Positions 18,901 to 29,449 of a stretch of 30,449 nucleotides of DNA are shown here, piece after piece. Numbering within the stretch: the first letter of the stretch is position 1; the number at the start of each line of letters is the position of its first letter. A program made the position numbers and the translations under genes. Where the stretch lies: positions 1-30,449 of the forward strand of contig JNEU01000696.1 in assembly GCA_000697475.1 (NCBI GenBank). Reading direction: 5' to 3'. Origin of the DNA: Lichtheimia corymbifera B2541 (lineage: Eukaryota; Mucoromycota; Mucoromycetes; Mucorales; Lichtheimiaceae). A model generated the notes under the pieces. That model did not search any database and was not told the origin of the DNA. It was given only the letters and a program-made list of their open reading frames with translations.

Positions 18901-21900
18901 GCTGCTAGCAAGGCTGCTGTTCAAGGAATCTCGGTCGAACTCAACGATCAAATGGCCAGCATCCTCAAGTTGACTGGTCATCGACTACAAAAGGTGCATG
19001 ATTTGGCAATCAAAACGGCTGAACGTATTGTGGCCGCCTTTCCTCAAGTGTTTGCAGACAAGTCGCTTATCACTTTGCTGCTTGAGCTTGTCCAATTGCT
19101 ATGGCTCAGTTGCGAATCTGAGTATCGTGACGAGGTAAGATATACATAATCCATCATATAGCTTGCAATGAATATTAATGTTGCCTCCTTACTACAGTAT
19201 TCTCCCACTTTCCATTTTACTTCAACACGTGTCAATGTGACCTTGGAGCTTGGTGACTCTTATGCTTATCGTCGTGAAATCTGTACTCGTTTGTACGAAA
19301 GCGCCAAAAAGTGGTTACGTATTTCCATGGATCGTGCCCCTCTTGAAATCAATGGCTTGCTTCAGGATTACCTATCCGAATTTGATCGCTTTGTTCCTGG
19401 TCAACCTATTGATGCTGTCCACGTGGGTCGTTCTCTTGCTCTCGAAATTGGCAAAGCAGCATCCAGAAATCAGCTCTCAGTTGGTATGTGGTTCTTTGTT
19501 TTTTCCATTGTGAAACAGCGTTATTCATGCAGATTGCAGAATTTGTTCCCAAGGTACCACGTGTGCTTCCTGATGAATCATCCGATTTTGTCAACGGGTT
19601 TACTTCTCGTCGCTTTTACATTGGTGAAATCAGTGGTATCGAGTATCTCTACGGACTCCATGATCAATCAGGTATGCGTTTTTTGTGTGCGCTTGCTGAT
19701 TTCACAATGAGTGATCTAACAACCCATCCTTTTTTATTTAGAAAAATTGCCTGATAGCAGAACTGGTAGCGGTTTGCTAGAGCAAGTCTCCTTTGTACTT
19801 GAGAATTTGGAAGCTCTTTTGACGGATATCAAGCAAAAGCATGCTGCTGTCTCTGTCGAACGTGTTCATCGTACTTTGCATCGTGCTGCAGCTTATGCCA
19901 TTGCCCTCCCTAAGGTGCATCCTGATTTGATCCGCTATCTTGTGCGTATCCCCGTATACATGTTTACTCCCGAGTCCCTTGATATCGGTACGACAGTGTG
20001 GAATTGGATGCTAGTGAAACGTGCTGATGTCGAGAAACGCCTCATGGTGGAGATGTTGAGTATGTGGCACTGGGCTCAGAAGCATCGCAAGGGTCTGTTC
20101 TCGCCTGTGCTCAAGTAAGTACTTAGCGTGGATCAGGAAGAGGATGGGATAGTAACAAAGATCACACACATAGTGCCAAACATCCATTTGTGGCCAAGAT
20201 GACCAATGACCCATCCGACAAGGCCATGGTTGACAGCAGCCATCGTGTTGCCAGCTTTTTGTTCTCTCCCCACATGGCATGGATCAAGTTTTTGAGCAGC
20301 CGCTTCTATTCTATCCGTCATCGCAGCAAGCACCTTGTCAATATGTTTGTGCGCATGTTGCAGGAATCTTTCCAAAATGCTCATTTGATGAGTACTCATG
20401 CTTTGGCACGCTCTGTACGTTTCCAATTGCTCCTCCTTGGTACCAAGGTTCTCCAATCTACTCGTATGGAAGCCCTTGCCGAGCACAAGTTCCGCTCGCT
20501 TGTCTTTGATTGTGCTTTCAATTGGTTCTCCCTTGAGCCTAGGTAAGATAATACTTGGTAATAGACATATGGAGATCGTGATATCTAACCAATAGCTCTT
20601 GTATAGATGGCACTTTGGCTCTCGTAAGAGCTTGGCATTGATGGAATACAAGATCTTGAACGACTTTTATAATGCTGTGGTGAATGATACTCCCAATCTC
20701 AGCTATTTGGTTACCAGCTCTCCACTTAAGAATTCCAACTCCAAGATCGCTTCCGGCTTGTACATGTTCCTCAATGGTAAGCATCAAAGTATTTGTTGTT
20801 CAATGCATTTTTTATTCACATTCTATTTATTTTGCTGCATACAGACAAGACGAAGGATGATGTGATCCGTCAGCATCATCTTGCCAAGAAGCTTTTGATG
20901 TTGTTTTTGGAAAGTGAGCTTACCCGTCTCTCGGTTTGGTGCAATCCTCTCAACTCCTTGGGACATGGCAACCCTGCTTGTTTCACTGGCAGCACCGAGA
21001 AGTCCATGGTGATGGATGAATCATGGAAGGAAATTGTGCGATTTGCATGGGAGTTGTCTCCACGTCTTGCAGTGCAAATGAATGAGCGATTCGTGCAGCC
21101 TATTGTTCATCGTGAGCTTCACCGTTTAATTGCCAACAATACCTTGGATGTCGTCGATGTGCCTGAAGCACTTGTCATTTTGTTGGGTGACCGTCTTCTT
21201 CCTAATGCTAAGCTTGATCTCAAGGTATGCATGACATCATCTCGCATTCTATTTTTACTAACACACACCTTCATGGTAGCACTTGCAATACTGGGCACCT
21301 GTACCTGCCATCACTGCTGCGAACTACTTTTTGCCCGCATACAACAACCATCCATTGATTTTGCAGTATGCTATGCGTAGCTTGGAGTACTATCCTGTGG
21401 ACACCGTGTTCTTTTACATTCCCCAAATTGTGCAGGCTCTGCGTCACGATGAACTTGGCTATGTGGAAAAGTATATCATGGAAGCTGGTCAAGTGTCGCA
21501 ATTGTTTGCCCACCAAATCATCTGGAACATGCAAGCCAACTTTTATGTGGATGCTGACAAGGAATGTATCAAGCCGGATGCTCTTAAGCCCACACTCGAA
21601 CGTATCATTGACAACCTTGTTGGATCGTTCACTGGTGAAGATCGCGAGTTTTATGAACGAGAATTCAAGTTCTTCAACGACGTTACTGCTATTTCTGGTT
21701 ATCTAAAGGAATACATCAAGTATGGTCAAACCGAAAAGAAGCCCTTGCAAAAGGTAAATTACGACAAATGATAGTGCTGGATTGGTAGTTAATGTATCGT
21801 GTTGTAGAAACGCTTGGATGAGGAACTTGCCAAGATCAAGGTTGACGTCGGTGTCTATTTGCCTAGCAACAGTGATGGTCGCGTGATTGACATCAATCGT

Positions 21901-22969
21901 ACATCTGGCCGTCCCTTGCAGAGTCACGCCAAGGTATGTACTAGCAACAGTAACATGATCGTGATGATACTGGATGCTGATAAGATATTATCTACAGGCT
22001 CCTTTCATGGCTACTTTTAAGATTGAAAAGGAAGTTGAGGATGCTGATCTCATGGGCAAAGCCTTGATCGAAAGTGAAGGTGATGAAGTTGAAGCTGCCA
22101 AGAAGCGCACAGTTCAAATCTGGCAGGGAGCCATTTTCAAGGTGGGCGACGACTGTCGTCAGGATGTGCTTGCATTGCAGTTGATCTCGGTTTTCAAAAA
22201 CATCTTTACTGGTGTCGGTTTGGACTTGTATGTGTATCCCTACCGTGTGGTTGCTACGGCACCTGGTCGTGGTGTGATTGATGTTATCCCACGCTCCATT
22301 TCTCGTGATCAACTCGGTCGTGAAAAGGTCAACAGCTTGTACGATTACTTTGCAGCCAAATATGGTGGTCCTGATTCGATCCATTTCCAACGTGCCCGCA
22401 ACAACTTTGTGCAGAGTTTGGCAGCTTATTCGGTCATCTCATACTTGTTGGCTATCAAGGATCGTCACAATGGCAACATTATGATTGATGAAAATGGACA
22501 TATTATTCATATCGGTAAGCATCAAAAGGAAAGTGGGAAGAGAAAACAAGTGATATGCTGATTTTATGTATCAATCATTACAGATTTTGGTTTCATCTTT
22601 GATATCGCTCCTGGTGGTATTACTTTTGAAAGCTCACCCTTCAAGCTCACAACCGAAATGATCCAAGTGATGGGTGGCGGTTCTGATGAACAAGCATTCC
22701 GACAGTTTTCTGAATTGGTGGTCAAGGCCTATCTTGCTAGTCGTCCTTATGCTGATCAAATTTGTCAGCTGGTGTCACTCATGTTGGATTCAGGATTGCC
22801 TTGCTTCAAGGGTGAAACTATCAAGCGTCTTCGTCAACGTTTCCAACTCGATCGTTCTGAACGTGCAGCAGCCGATTTCATCATGATGCGTATCAAGGAC
22901 TCCTTTGAAAACCAACGCACAGTGCTTTACGATTACTTCCAAAAGTTGACCAACGGTATCCCCTATTAA
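15906..22969 (+). CDS. STT4: Phosphatidylinositol 4-kinase III alpha (Stt4-type), 19 exons
   Basis: Makes the plasma-membrane PI4P pool from phosphatidylinositol. Hand-built exons: 15906-15913, 15986-16169, 16228-16375, 16433-17187, 17241-17389, 17452-17599, 17656-17895, 17951-18145, 18208-19134, 19198-19483, 19540-19671, 19742-20114, 20174-20542, 20607-20776, 20845-21224, 21280-21753, 21808-21933, 21998-22514, 22584-22969. They sum to 1988 aa, the normal Stt4 size. A long helical-repeat region is followed by the PIK helical domain (about 1440-1620; FFYIPQIVQALRHDELGYVE) and the kinase domain from about 1690: ATP-site K1736 in AIFKVGDDCRQD, catalytic loop DRHNGN from D1843, activation DFG at 1861-1863, and the C-terminus LTNGIPY shared with yeast Stt4. 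The first coding exon is only 8 nt. Two junctions are ambiguous: exon 4 may begin at 16439, and exon 10/11 may end at 19479 and restart at 19533. Confidence 0.96.
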
Positions 22970-24305
22970 GCGATGTTAGACCATCATGCGTGCATGTCCC
23001 ATTATCACGTTACAGTAAATGTATGCTTTTGTTCAATACACGAGGGTTTCCATATATATTGTAGATATCATTCTAGGAAGTGCAATAAAACAATGGACGA
23101 TGTGGATTGTGGCAGAAGAAGACATCTACTTGATGCATGAAGTTGACAAAGCGGAGATTCCATCATCATGTGTACGTTGACTTTGATACGTAGAAGCACC
23201 AGCGCGAATGTGAGAGTGTCCATTTCATCTGTTTTATATATATTCAGCAACTATCGTTAGCTACCTACGCTGGGTGGGTTAGATTGATGAGGACATTCGT
23301 AGCCAAAACTTACCAGCCTCGTAAACCCTCTCCTCGTGCGCCTGTTAGAGAAGATGACAGTCCCTAGAGCCCATCTCGTCTATGTCTTATGCCTATGTCC
23401 TTCATTATAATATAAGATTTCATACATCCTATGGGTCTGTGATGGTGAAATGCGGAACTTTTTTCAACCAAATGTCTCTGCAGAGAAGTAGTTCCCATTT
23501 AATAATGCCATCATCTGACTATGAGCTTATAAAATCGCTCCTAACTCATTTGACATATGCTATGCATTGTACTTTTGGCCAAAATAAATCTATGAACAGC
23601 GTCAACCACAATCTTCCCAGCGCCAAATGCGATATATGTGATACTCCAGGATCATGCGCCAGCTATCGGAAAAAGACGAGAACAGCGTTTCGTAGCCGAA
23701 CGCTAAGGATGTCATCCGTCATCATTCTCAGCTGTCTATCATTGTAAATGGGTGGTCGTCTGACGATATTATGGGCTGCTGACGTTTCACATATCTGGGT
23801 TGAATTTGGAGATTTTTACAGAATCAGCCAAAGATCCAGGTACAGATAACTCAATCTCAAACATATGAGGCCATTTTATCCATGTCCACCTCTTTATTTA
23901 GCCATTTATCATGCATGTATCTCCATTGTTGTTAGAAAGAAACATGCAGAAAGGTGTATTGATTCTTGCATCTTAATTTATGGCTCTAGTCCTGCAGCCT
24001 AATGCATGCATCACATTCGTTGTTTTAAGGAACACGTGGGAAATAATAATGAAAGTTGTAAACAATAAGCTTAAGCTGTTTCTGTACTTGTTTGCGTCAC
24101 TGTGTTGGACATTGTACACTTTTCAAACAAGAGCTGCATAGCTGACGACTCAACAGCAGCGCCACTTTAGTTCTCCCCGTGACAAGCAAAACCAAACATC
24201 GGATAGGTACCACAAAAATACGCAACACCAGAGGATGCAGCTGTCTCTTTCTTTCATTTCTTTCTTTCTTTCTTTTCCATACCCCCTTCCACTTTACCCA
24301 TACCC
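22970..24305. other. Intergenic region, no gene seen
   Basis: About 1.3 kb between the PI4-kinase stop and the DUF202 gene. The longest open frame (23382-23747) has no recognisable motif, no splice support and no leader. The last part (24240-24305) is a pyrimidine-rich TTTC tract that fits the leader of the next gene. No tRNA or snoRNA signal was found. Confidence 0.45.
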
Positions 24306-24957
24306 ATGTCAGCCACTGAGTCGACGAGCTTATTGAATAAGAGTGTACATAAGCGAAAATCAATCACACTTGGGTCCTTGTACCTGGAAAACACAGGAGC
24401 TGTAGCAAGAGATCATTTGGGCAAGTCATCATATAAGCAAAGCAGCCACATACAAGAACAATTTTAACATGGAGTGTCTTATCATAGCCAACGAGCGTAC
24501 ATTTCTTGCATGGATGCGGACGAGTTTTTCTACCATTTCAGTGGGCGTTGGTAAAGTATTTGTGGAACCACAACATAATATAGCATGCATGAGCTCTAAT
24601 CCATTGCCGCCGGTATCATTGGTCGTTTGTTGTTGCTCAACAGGGATCACGCAATTGTTTCGATTACAAGAAACAGCCATTCAACGAATCGGTCAACTCC
24701 TCGGCGTAGGATTCATATTAATGGGCGCTCTATATCTTGCACTCGGCTGCACTCGCTTTTTCCATGCACAGGTAATTGATTGTAATGTCCGATGAAGCAC
24801 CATGTGTCAGGGTCACAGTCACTCATAGGAGCCGTTATCATAGAGTGCCATGACGAAAGGATACTTTCCTGCAACGAGAGGTATCATTATGACCACCTTT
24901 GGTGTAACACTGGCTGCATTAACCATCTTGCTTGTCATTGTGCAAACTGAATCATAA
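24306..24957 (+). CDS. DUF202 (YidH-type) small membrane protein, four exons
   Basis: Exons 24306-24420, 24488-24550, 24644-24771 and 24844-24957 give 139 aa. The defining DUF202 signature ARDHLANERTFLAWMRT (residues 34-50) is created only by splicing across the first intron, which has a GC donor (TTGG/GCAAGT at 24421) and an ATAG acceptor at 24487. Three hydrophobic segments follow (about 50-65, 76-98, 113-135), separated by a short loop with FRLQETAIQR and a GYFPATRG linker. The domain occurs in bacterial YidH and in fungal vacuolar and other membrane proteins, where its job is poorly known; the VTC1 subunit of the polyphosphate polymerase is related in fold. A start at 24469, uninterrupted from ATG, would lose the RDHL part of the motif and is rejected. 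Confidence 0.88.
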
Positions 24958-25215
24958 ATTAGGTTTTTATAGAAGAGACAGAATAATAAATAGGCTTTGC
25001 CAAAAGTCGCTCATGATATTGATGTTGCTCCCTCCTCCCTTTAATGCCGCGTGCGTAATCATACGTGGATATTTTATTAATATTGTTGGCTACCTTTAAT
25101 AATACTAGGGAATCAAAACATAATGAAGGGGAATATATTGCTACGTGGGTGAGCTCAGCAGCGCCCTCTCCTTTTATCCCATTCACAGCATCCCGTCAAG
25201 GTAACGTGTTATAAA
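24958..25215. other. 3' flank of the DUF202 gene
   Basis: About 260 bp with no gene seen; the duplicated segment starts just beyond it. Confidence 0.4.
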
Positions 25216-25585
25216 TTATAGAGTCAACAGGGACAATTGTGCCTTTGTATCCTTCGTTGCTGCCATCATAAACATCCAACCATGATTCCAAAACCGTTGG
25301 TGCATGATATGACTTGAGTATTTCAATATCATCCACGGTGGCTGTATGCACCTTTCGTCAATGCCATTCCAATCCATCATCATCCACAGCCGTATCCACG
25401 TGATATAATCCATCGTTCCTGCAGACAACGCAGCAAGTACTCATCATGATCCTTATCAAAGCATTGATTAAAGCCAACAACCATAAGCAATATGTTGGTA
25501 GAAAGAAGCCCAAAGAGATCCATGCTTAAATGCCCCCTTTCCCATGCGTTTGCCCTCTCTCTTTGTTCGTCATTTTCCATCGCAG
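25216..25585 (-). pseudogene. Decayed copy of the unknown 134-aa ORF
   Basis: The minus strand encodes fragments matching the left ORF in different frames. The start region (ATG at 25580) opens one frame; the block SAGTMDYITWIRL lies in another; the C-terminal block TVDDIEILKS with YDGSN lies in a third after a net +2-nt shift near 25340-25360. No single frame spans the gene. Residue-level similarity persists despite heavy DNA divergence, indicating former coding constraint. Confidence 0.5.
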
Positions 25586-27100
25586 CTCAAACAGCTGAAG
25601 ATTGATTGTATTGTGGCGCAATTGAACACTGATATGGTGTCATCCAAAGTAGACTTCATATTCAAAATGGACCAAGGGAGCCAAACAAGTCAATATATCC
25701 AATTACTTCCATCCCATGCACCAAATCAATATTCAGATCCATATGCATATCCATTAGAAGTCGTATGTATTGAAAGCAAGTTGCTACACGTAAATAAAGC
25801 TGCTTCTATACAATGGCTATCTGCTGTCCACGTGAAAAAGACTGCAAGGCTGGTTGCTGCAAGGAACTAGAGACAATGGAGTAGAGGCCGTGCTAATGAC
25901 AACTGCTGCAACGAATGCTGTTACGATTGGTCGTGGTAGAGGAGTGTTCAAAAGAACGTGCAGTGTCAAGAAACGCGGGTGTTGTATTGTGGTGCACACG
26001 CCATGGAACTTGCTATTCAGTCAAAGGCTTTCAGATCAAGACAGTTGTAGCATTGACATGATGGGGTGAAGCAGAGCAATCGTTCGCAGATGGTAGTTGC
26101 ACTTGAATGCATCAGCAGTTGAGAAGGGGAAGAAGAGGGAAATAAAGTTGGAATGGAAGAGGTGGAAATTAAATCTGTCAGTTAGTCAGACATATCCATA
26201 TACACTGATATCAATGCATGATATTAGGATTGCCTGTCTCGATCCTCAAACTTTCACATAATATGCTCTAGGACATACTGAACAACTTTGTATTAATAAA
26301 GAACCCACACTTCATTTGAAAATTTTGAAAGGGAGAGCATAATGTGGGGTTTACTATGGTGGACTGAAATTGGGAAAGCGCCGGATTTATGAAAAAGTCA
26401 TTTAGTATGTAGTTTCTTGGGATTGACCAATTTGAACATGAAACTTGGTATGAAGGTTCGCTGAGTCATCCTGATCAACTCCATTCATTTAAAAACCGTA
26501 AGCTTCATTATGATGTTTCAATGAATCGGGCGGTCCAAATATAGGGGAGACGGGACGCAAGTAGGCTGCATAGTGCACACCCCCGCCATTGTCCACCTCC
26601 ATCGTGAAACTTGTTCAGGGCGGTGGGCTTCGACATGCTGATCATCTCCATTCATTTAAAAACCGCATGCTTCATTGTGAGAAATAAAATGGGAGCGCCG
26701 GACGATGAGTGGATAGAAATATATATATTGTGGACGGCCCAGAAACTTGAGATTGCCTCTCTCAAACCTGAAACTTTCACACAAGGTGCTCTTAGTCATG
26801 CTGATCAATGCTGTCTTAATAAAGAACCCACACTTCATTTAAAAATCTTGGATGGGAGGGTATAATGTGGGGTTTACTATGGGTGGTCTGAAATCGGGAA
26901 TGCGCCGGATTTATGATTTATCGAAACAATATGTAATATCTTGGGATTGGCCCCTTTGAACTTGAAACTTGGTCAGAAGATTCTCTGGGACATGCTGATC
27001 AACCCCATTCATTTAAAAATCGCATACTTCATTATATAGTTTTGAATGCGGGGCGGGCCCAAATGTAGGGTAAAAGTAGGTTGGACGCTCCCTGAGGCTG
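25216..27100 (+). repeat. Right copy of the ~2-kb direct segmental duplication
   Basis: Colinear with 1360-3480 in the same orientation: decayed ORF, AATAAAGCTGC landmark near 25796, purine-rich tract near 26130, then the monomer array. It is shorter between landmarks than the left copy, and it runs directly into the large palindrome. Confidence 0.7.
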
Positions 27101-27350
27101 AGATTGGCTATCTCGAGCCTGAAACTTTCATGCAAGGTACTTTTGACCACGACGAGCAATTTCGTTCTCATAAAGATGCCACACTTCATTATGAAGTTTT
27201 GGTTGGCAGCGCCCGGATGTATGGAGGGAAACATAGATGAGATGTATGGGCCGCGCCCGCCGATGTTGGTGATCTCGAATATGAAACTTGGTCAGAAGGT
27301 CCTCCCGGCCATGCTGATCAACTTTGTTCTCATAAAGACGCCACACCGTA
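26220..27350 (+). repeat. Right higher-order monomer array
   Basis: Seven monomers with GAAACT/CAAACT anchors at 26247, 26440, 26606, 26770, 26964, 27121 and 27283 (spacings 193, 166, 164, 194, 157, 162). The order is A-B-C-A-B as in the left array, with A-to-A and B-to-B distances of 523 and 524. It is then followed by two monomers (D, E) that are intermediate between the tandem type and the palindrome arms. The last two overlap the outer arm of the large palindrome. Confidence 0.8.
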
Positions 27351-28169
27351 TCATGGCAACTTGTAGAAACAGGCACCTTTATGTTTTTACATATGCTGTA
27401 AGCGTGATGCTATATGGGGAATGGTGTTTGTTCATTGTGAAGTATCATGCAAATGAGCTGTGTAGCACAAAGAAGTCCGTCTGCATCTTCCGCTCTATTG
27501 AGGGTCCAGCCACTCGACAATGAACAAAGACCATTTTCATATAGCATCACGCTTACAGCATAGTAAAAACATAAATGTGCCTATATCTCTAAACTTTACA
27601 ATGAAACGTGGGGTCTTCATTCGAACAAAGTTGCGCGGCGGGGTCATGCGCACCTTGTGTAGAAGTTTCACGATCGTCGTGGCCAATCTCAAGATTCACC
27701 CAATGTCACCACCGGCCTCGTCGAAAAAAAAATTCGAGGTCGACCTGAATTCACTTTGGCTGGTGGTGACATTGCGAAATTTGGGATTGGCGAGGTTGAT
27801 CGTGAAAGTTGCACCCAAGGTGCGCTTCACCCCGACGAGCAACTTTGTTCGATTGAAGACCCCACGTTTCATTGTAGAAGTCAGAGATATAGGCACGTTT
27901 ACGTTTTTACATATGCTAAAGCGTGATGCTATATGACAAGTGATGTTTGTTCATTGTGAAGTAGCTTGACCTTGATAGACCGGAAGATGCACAGGGGCGT
28001 GCTTGTGGAACACAGCTCATTTGCATGATACTTCGCAATGAACAACACCACTTGCCACATAGCATCATGCTTTCAGCATATGCAAAAACGTGAATGTGCC
28101 TGTATCTAAGATCGGCAAGCTTGATCGTGAAACCTCGATTGGAAAGGTGCGCTCAACCACGACGAGCAA
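27170..28169 (+). repeat. Left arm of a ~3.3-kb palindrome
   Basis: Position x matches the complement of position 57619-x. By eye the match looks perfect over about 1 kb, up to about 28169; the reverse-strand copy even preserves every short open frame (27520-27936 equals 29683-30099 residue for residue). Within the arm, two smaller inverted repeats alternate, with centres near 27470 and 27745. Confidence 0.9.
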
Positions 28170-28184
28170 TATTGCTCTATGAAC

Positions 28185-29080
28185 GAGCCCATGTTTCATT
28201 GTAAAGTTTAGAGATAAATGTACTTACTCCTTTTACATATGCTAAAAAGCATGGTGCTATATGACCAGTGATGTCGTTCATTGTGAAGTTGACCTTGATA
28301 GACCGGAAGATGCACAGGGGCGTGCTTGTGTGACACGGCTCATTTGCATGATACTTCACAATGAAGAAACACCACTTGTCATATAGCATCACGCTTTCAA
28401 CATATGTAAAAAAGTAAAAGTGCATGGATCTAGGATTGGTAAGCTTGATGGTGGAACTTGATTGACAAGGTGCGCTCCACCACGACGAGCAATATTACTC
28501 TATGAAAGAGCCCATGTTTCATTGTAAAGTTTAGAGATAAATGTACTTACTCCTTTTACATATGCTAAAAAGCATGGTGCTATATGACCAGTGATGTCGT
28601 TCATTGTGAAGTTGACCTTGATAGACCGGAAGATGCACAGGGGCGTGCTTGTGTGACACGGCTCATTTGCATGATACTTCACAATGAAGAAACACCACTT
28701 GTCATATAGCATCACGCTTTCAACATATGTAAAAAAGTAAAAGTGCATGGATCTAGGATTGGTAAGCTTGATGGTGGAACTTGATTGACAAGGTGCGCTC
28801 CACCACGACGAGCAATATTACTCTATGAAAGAGCCCATGTTTCATTGTAAAGTTTAGAGATAAATGTACTTACTCCTTTTACATATGCTAAAAAGCATGG
28901 TGCTATATGACCAGTGATGTTGTTCATTGTGAAGTAGCTTGACCCTGATAGACCGGAAGATGCACAGGGGCGTGCTTGTGGAACACAGCTCATTTGCATG
29001 ATACTTCACAATGAACAAACACAACTTGTCATATAACATCACGGTTTCAGCATATGTAAAAGCGTATAAGTGCATTTATC
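28185..29080 (+). repeat. Tandem 323-bp repeat in the palindrome loop
   Basis: The anchor GAGCCCATGTTTCATTG recurs at 28185, 28508 and 28831, exactly 323 bp apart. The first two units look nearly identical; the third has about 4 bp extra and more changes and runs into sequence matching the foldback arms. Each unit is itself an imperfect palindrome: a roughly 60-bp stem beginning TTTTACATATG closes around a spacer with GACCGGAAGATGCACAGGGG. Confidence 0.85.
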
Positions 29081-29449
29081 TCTAAACTTTACAATGAAAC
29101 ATGGGATCTTGCATAGAATAATATTGCTCGTCGTGGTAGAGCGCACCTTGGCAATCATGTTTCACGATCACGTTTGTCAACCTCGATACATTCACGTTTA
29201 CGCTTTTACATATGCTGAAAGCGTGATGCTTATGATAAGTGGTGTTTGCGCATTGCGAAGTATCATCCAAATGAGCTGTGTTACACATGCACGCACTGTG
29301 CATCTTCCGGTCTATCAGAGTCAAGCTACTTCACAATGAACAAACACCACTTGTCATATAGCATCATGCTTTTCATCATATGTAAAAACGAGAAAGTGCA
29401 TTTATCACTAAACTTTACAATGAAACATGGGATCTTTCATAGAACAATG

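Noticed and set aside
23382..23747. 121-aa open frame between PI4-kinase and DUF202
   Set aside because: No motif, no splice or promoter context, and composition like surrounding noncoding DNA.
27520..27936. Two identical 138-aa open frames (27520-27936 plus and 29683-30099 minus)
   Set aside because: They are the same DNA in inverted orientation inside the palindrome; no leader, motif or conservation beyond the DNA identity supports a gene.
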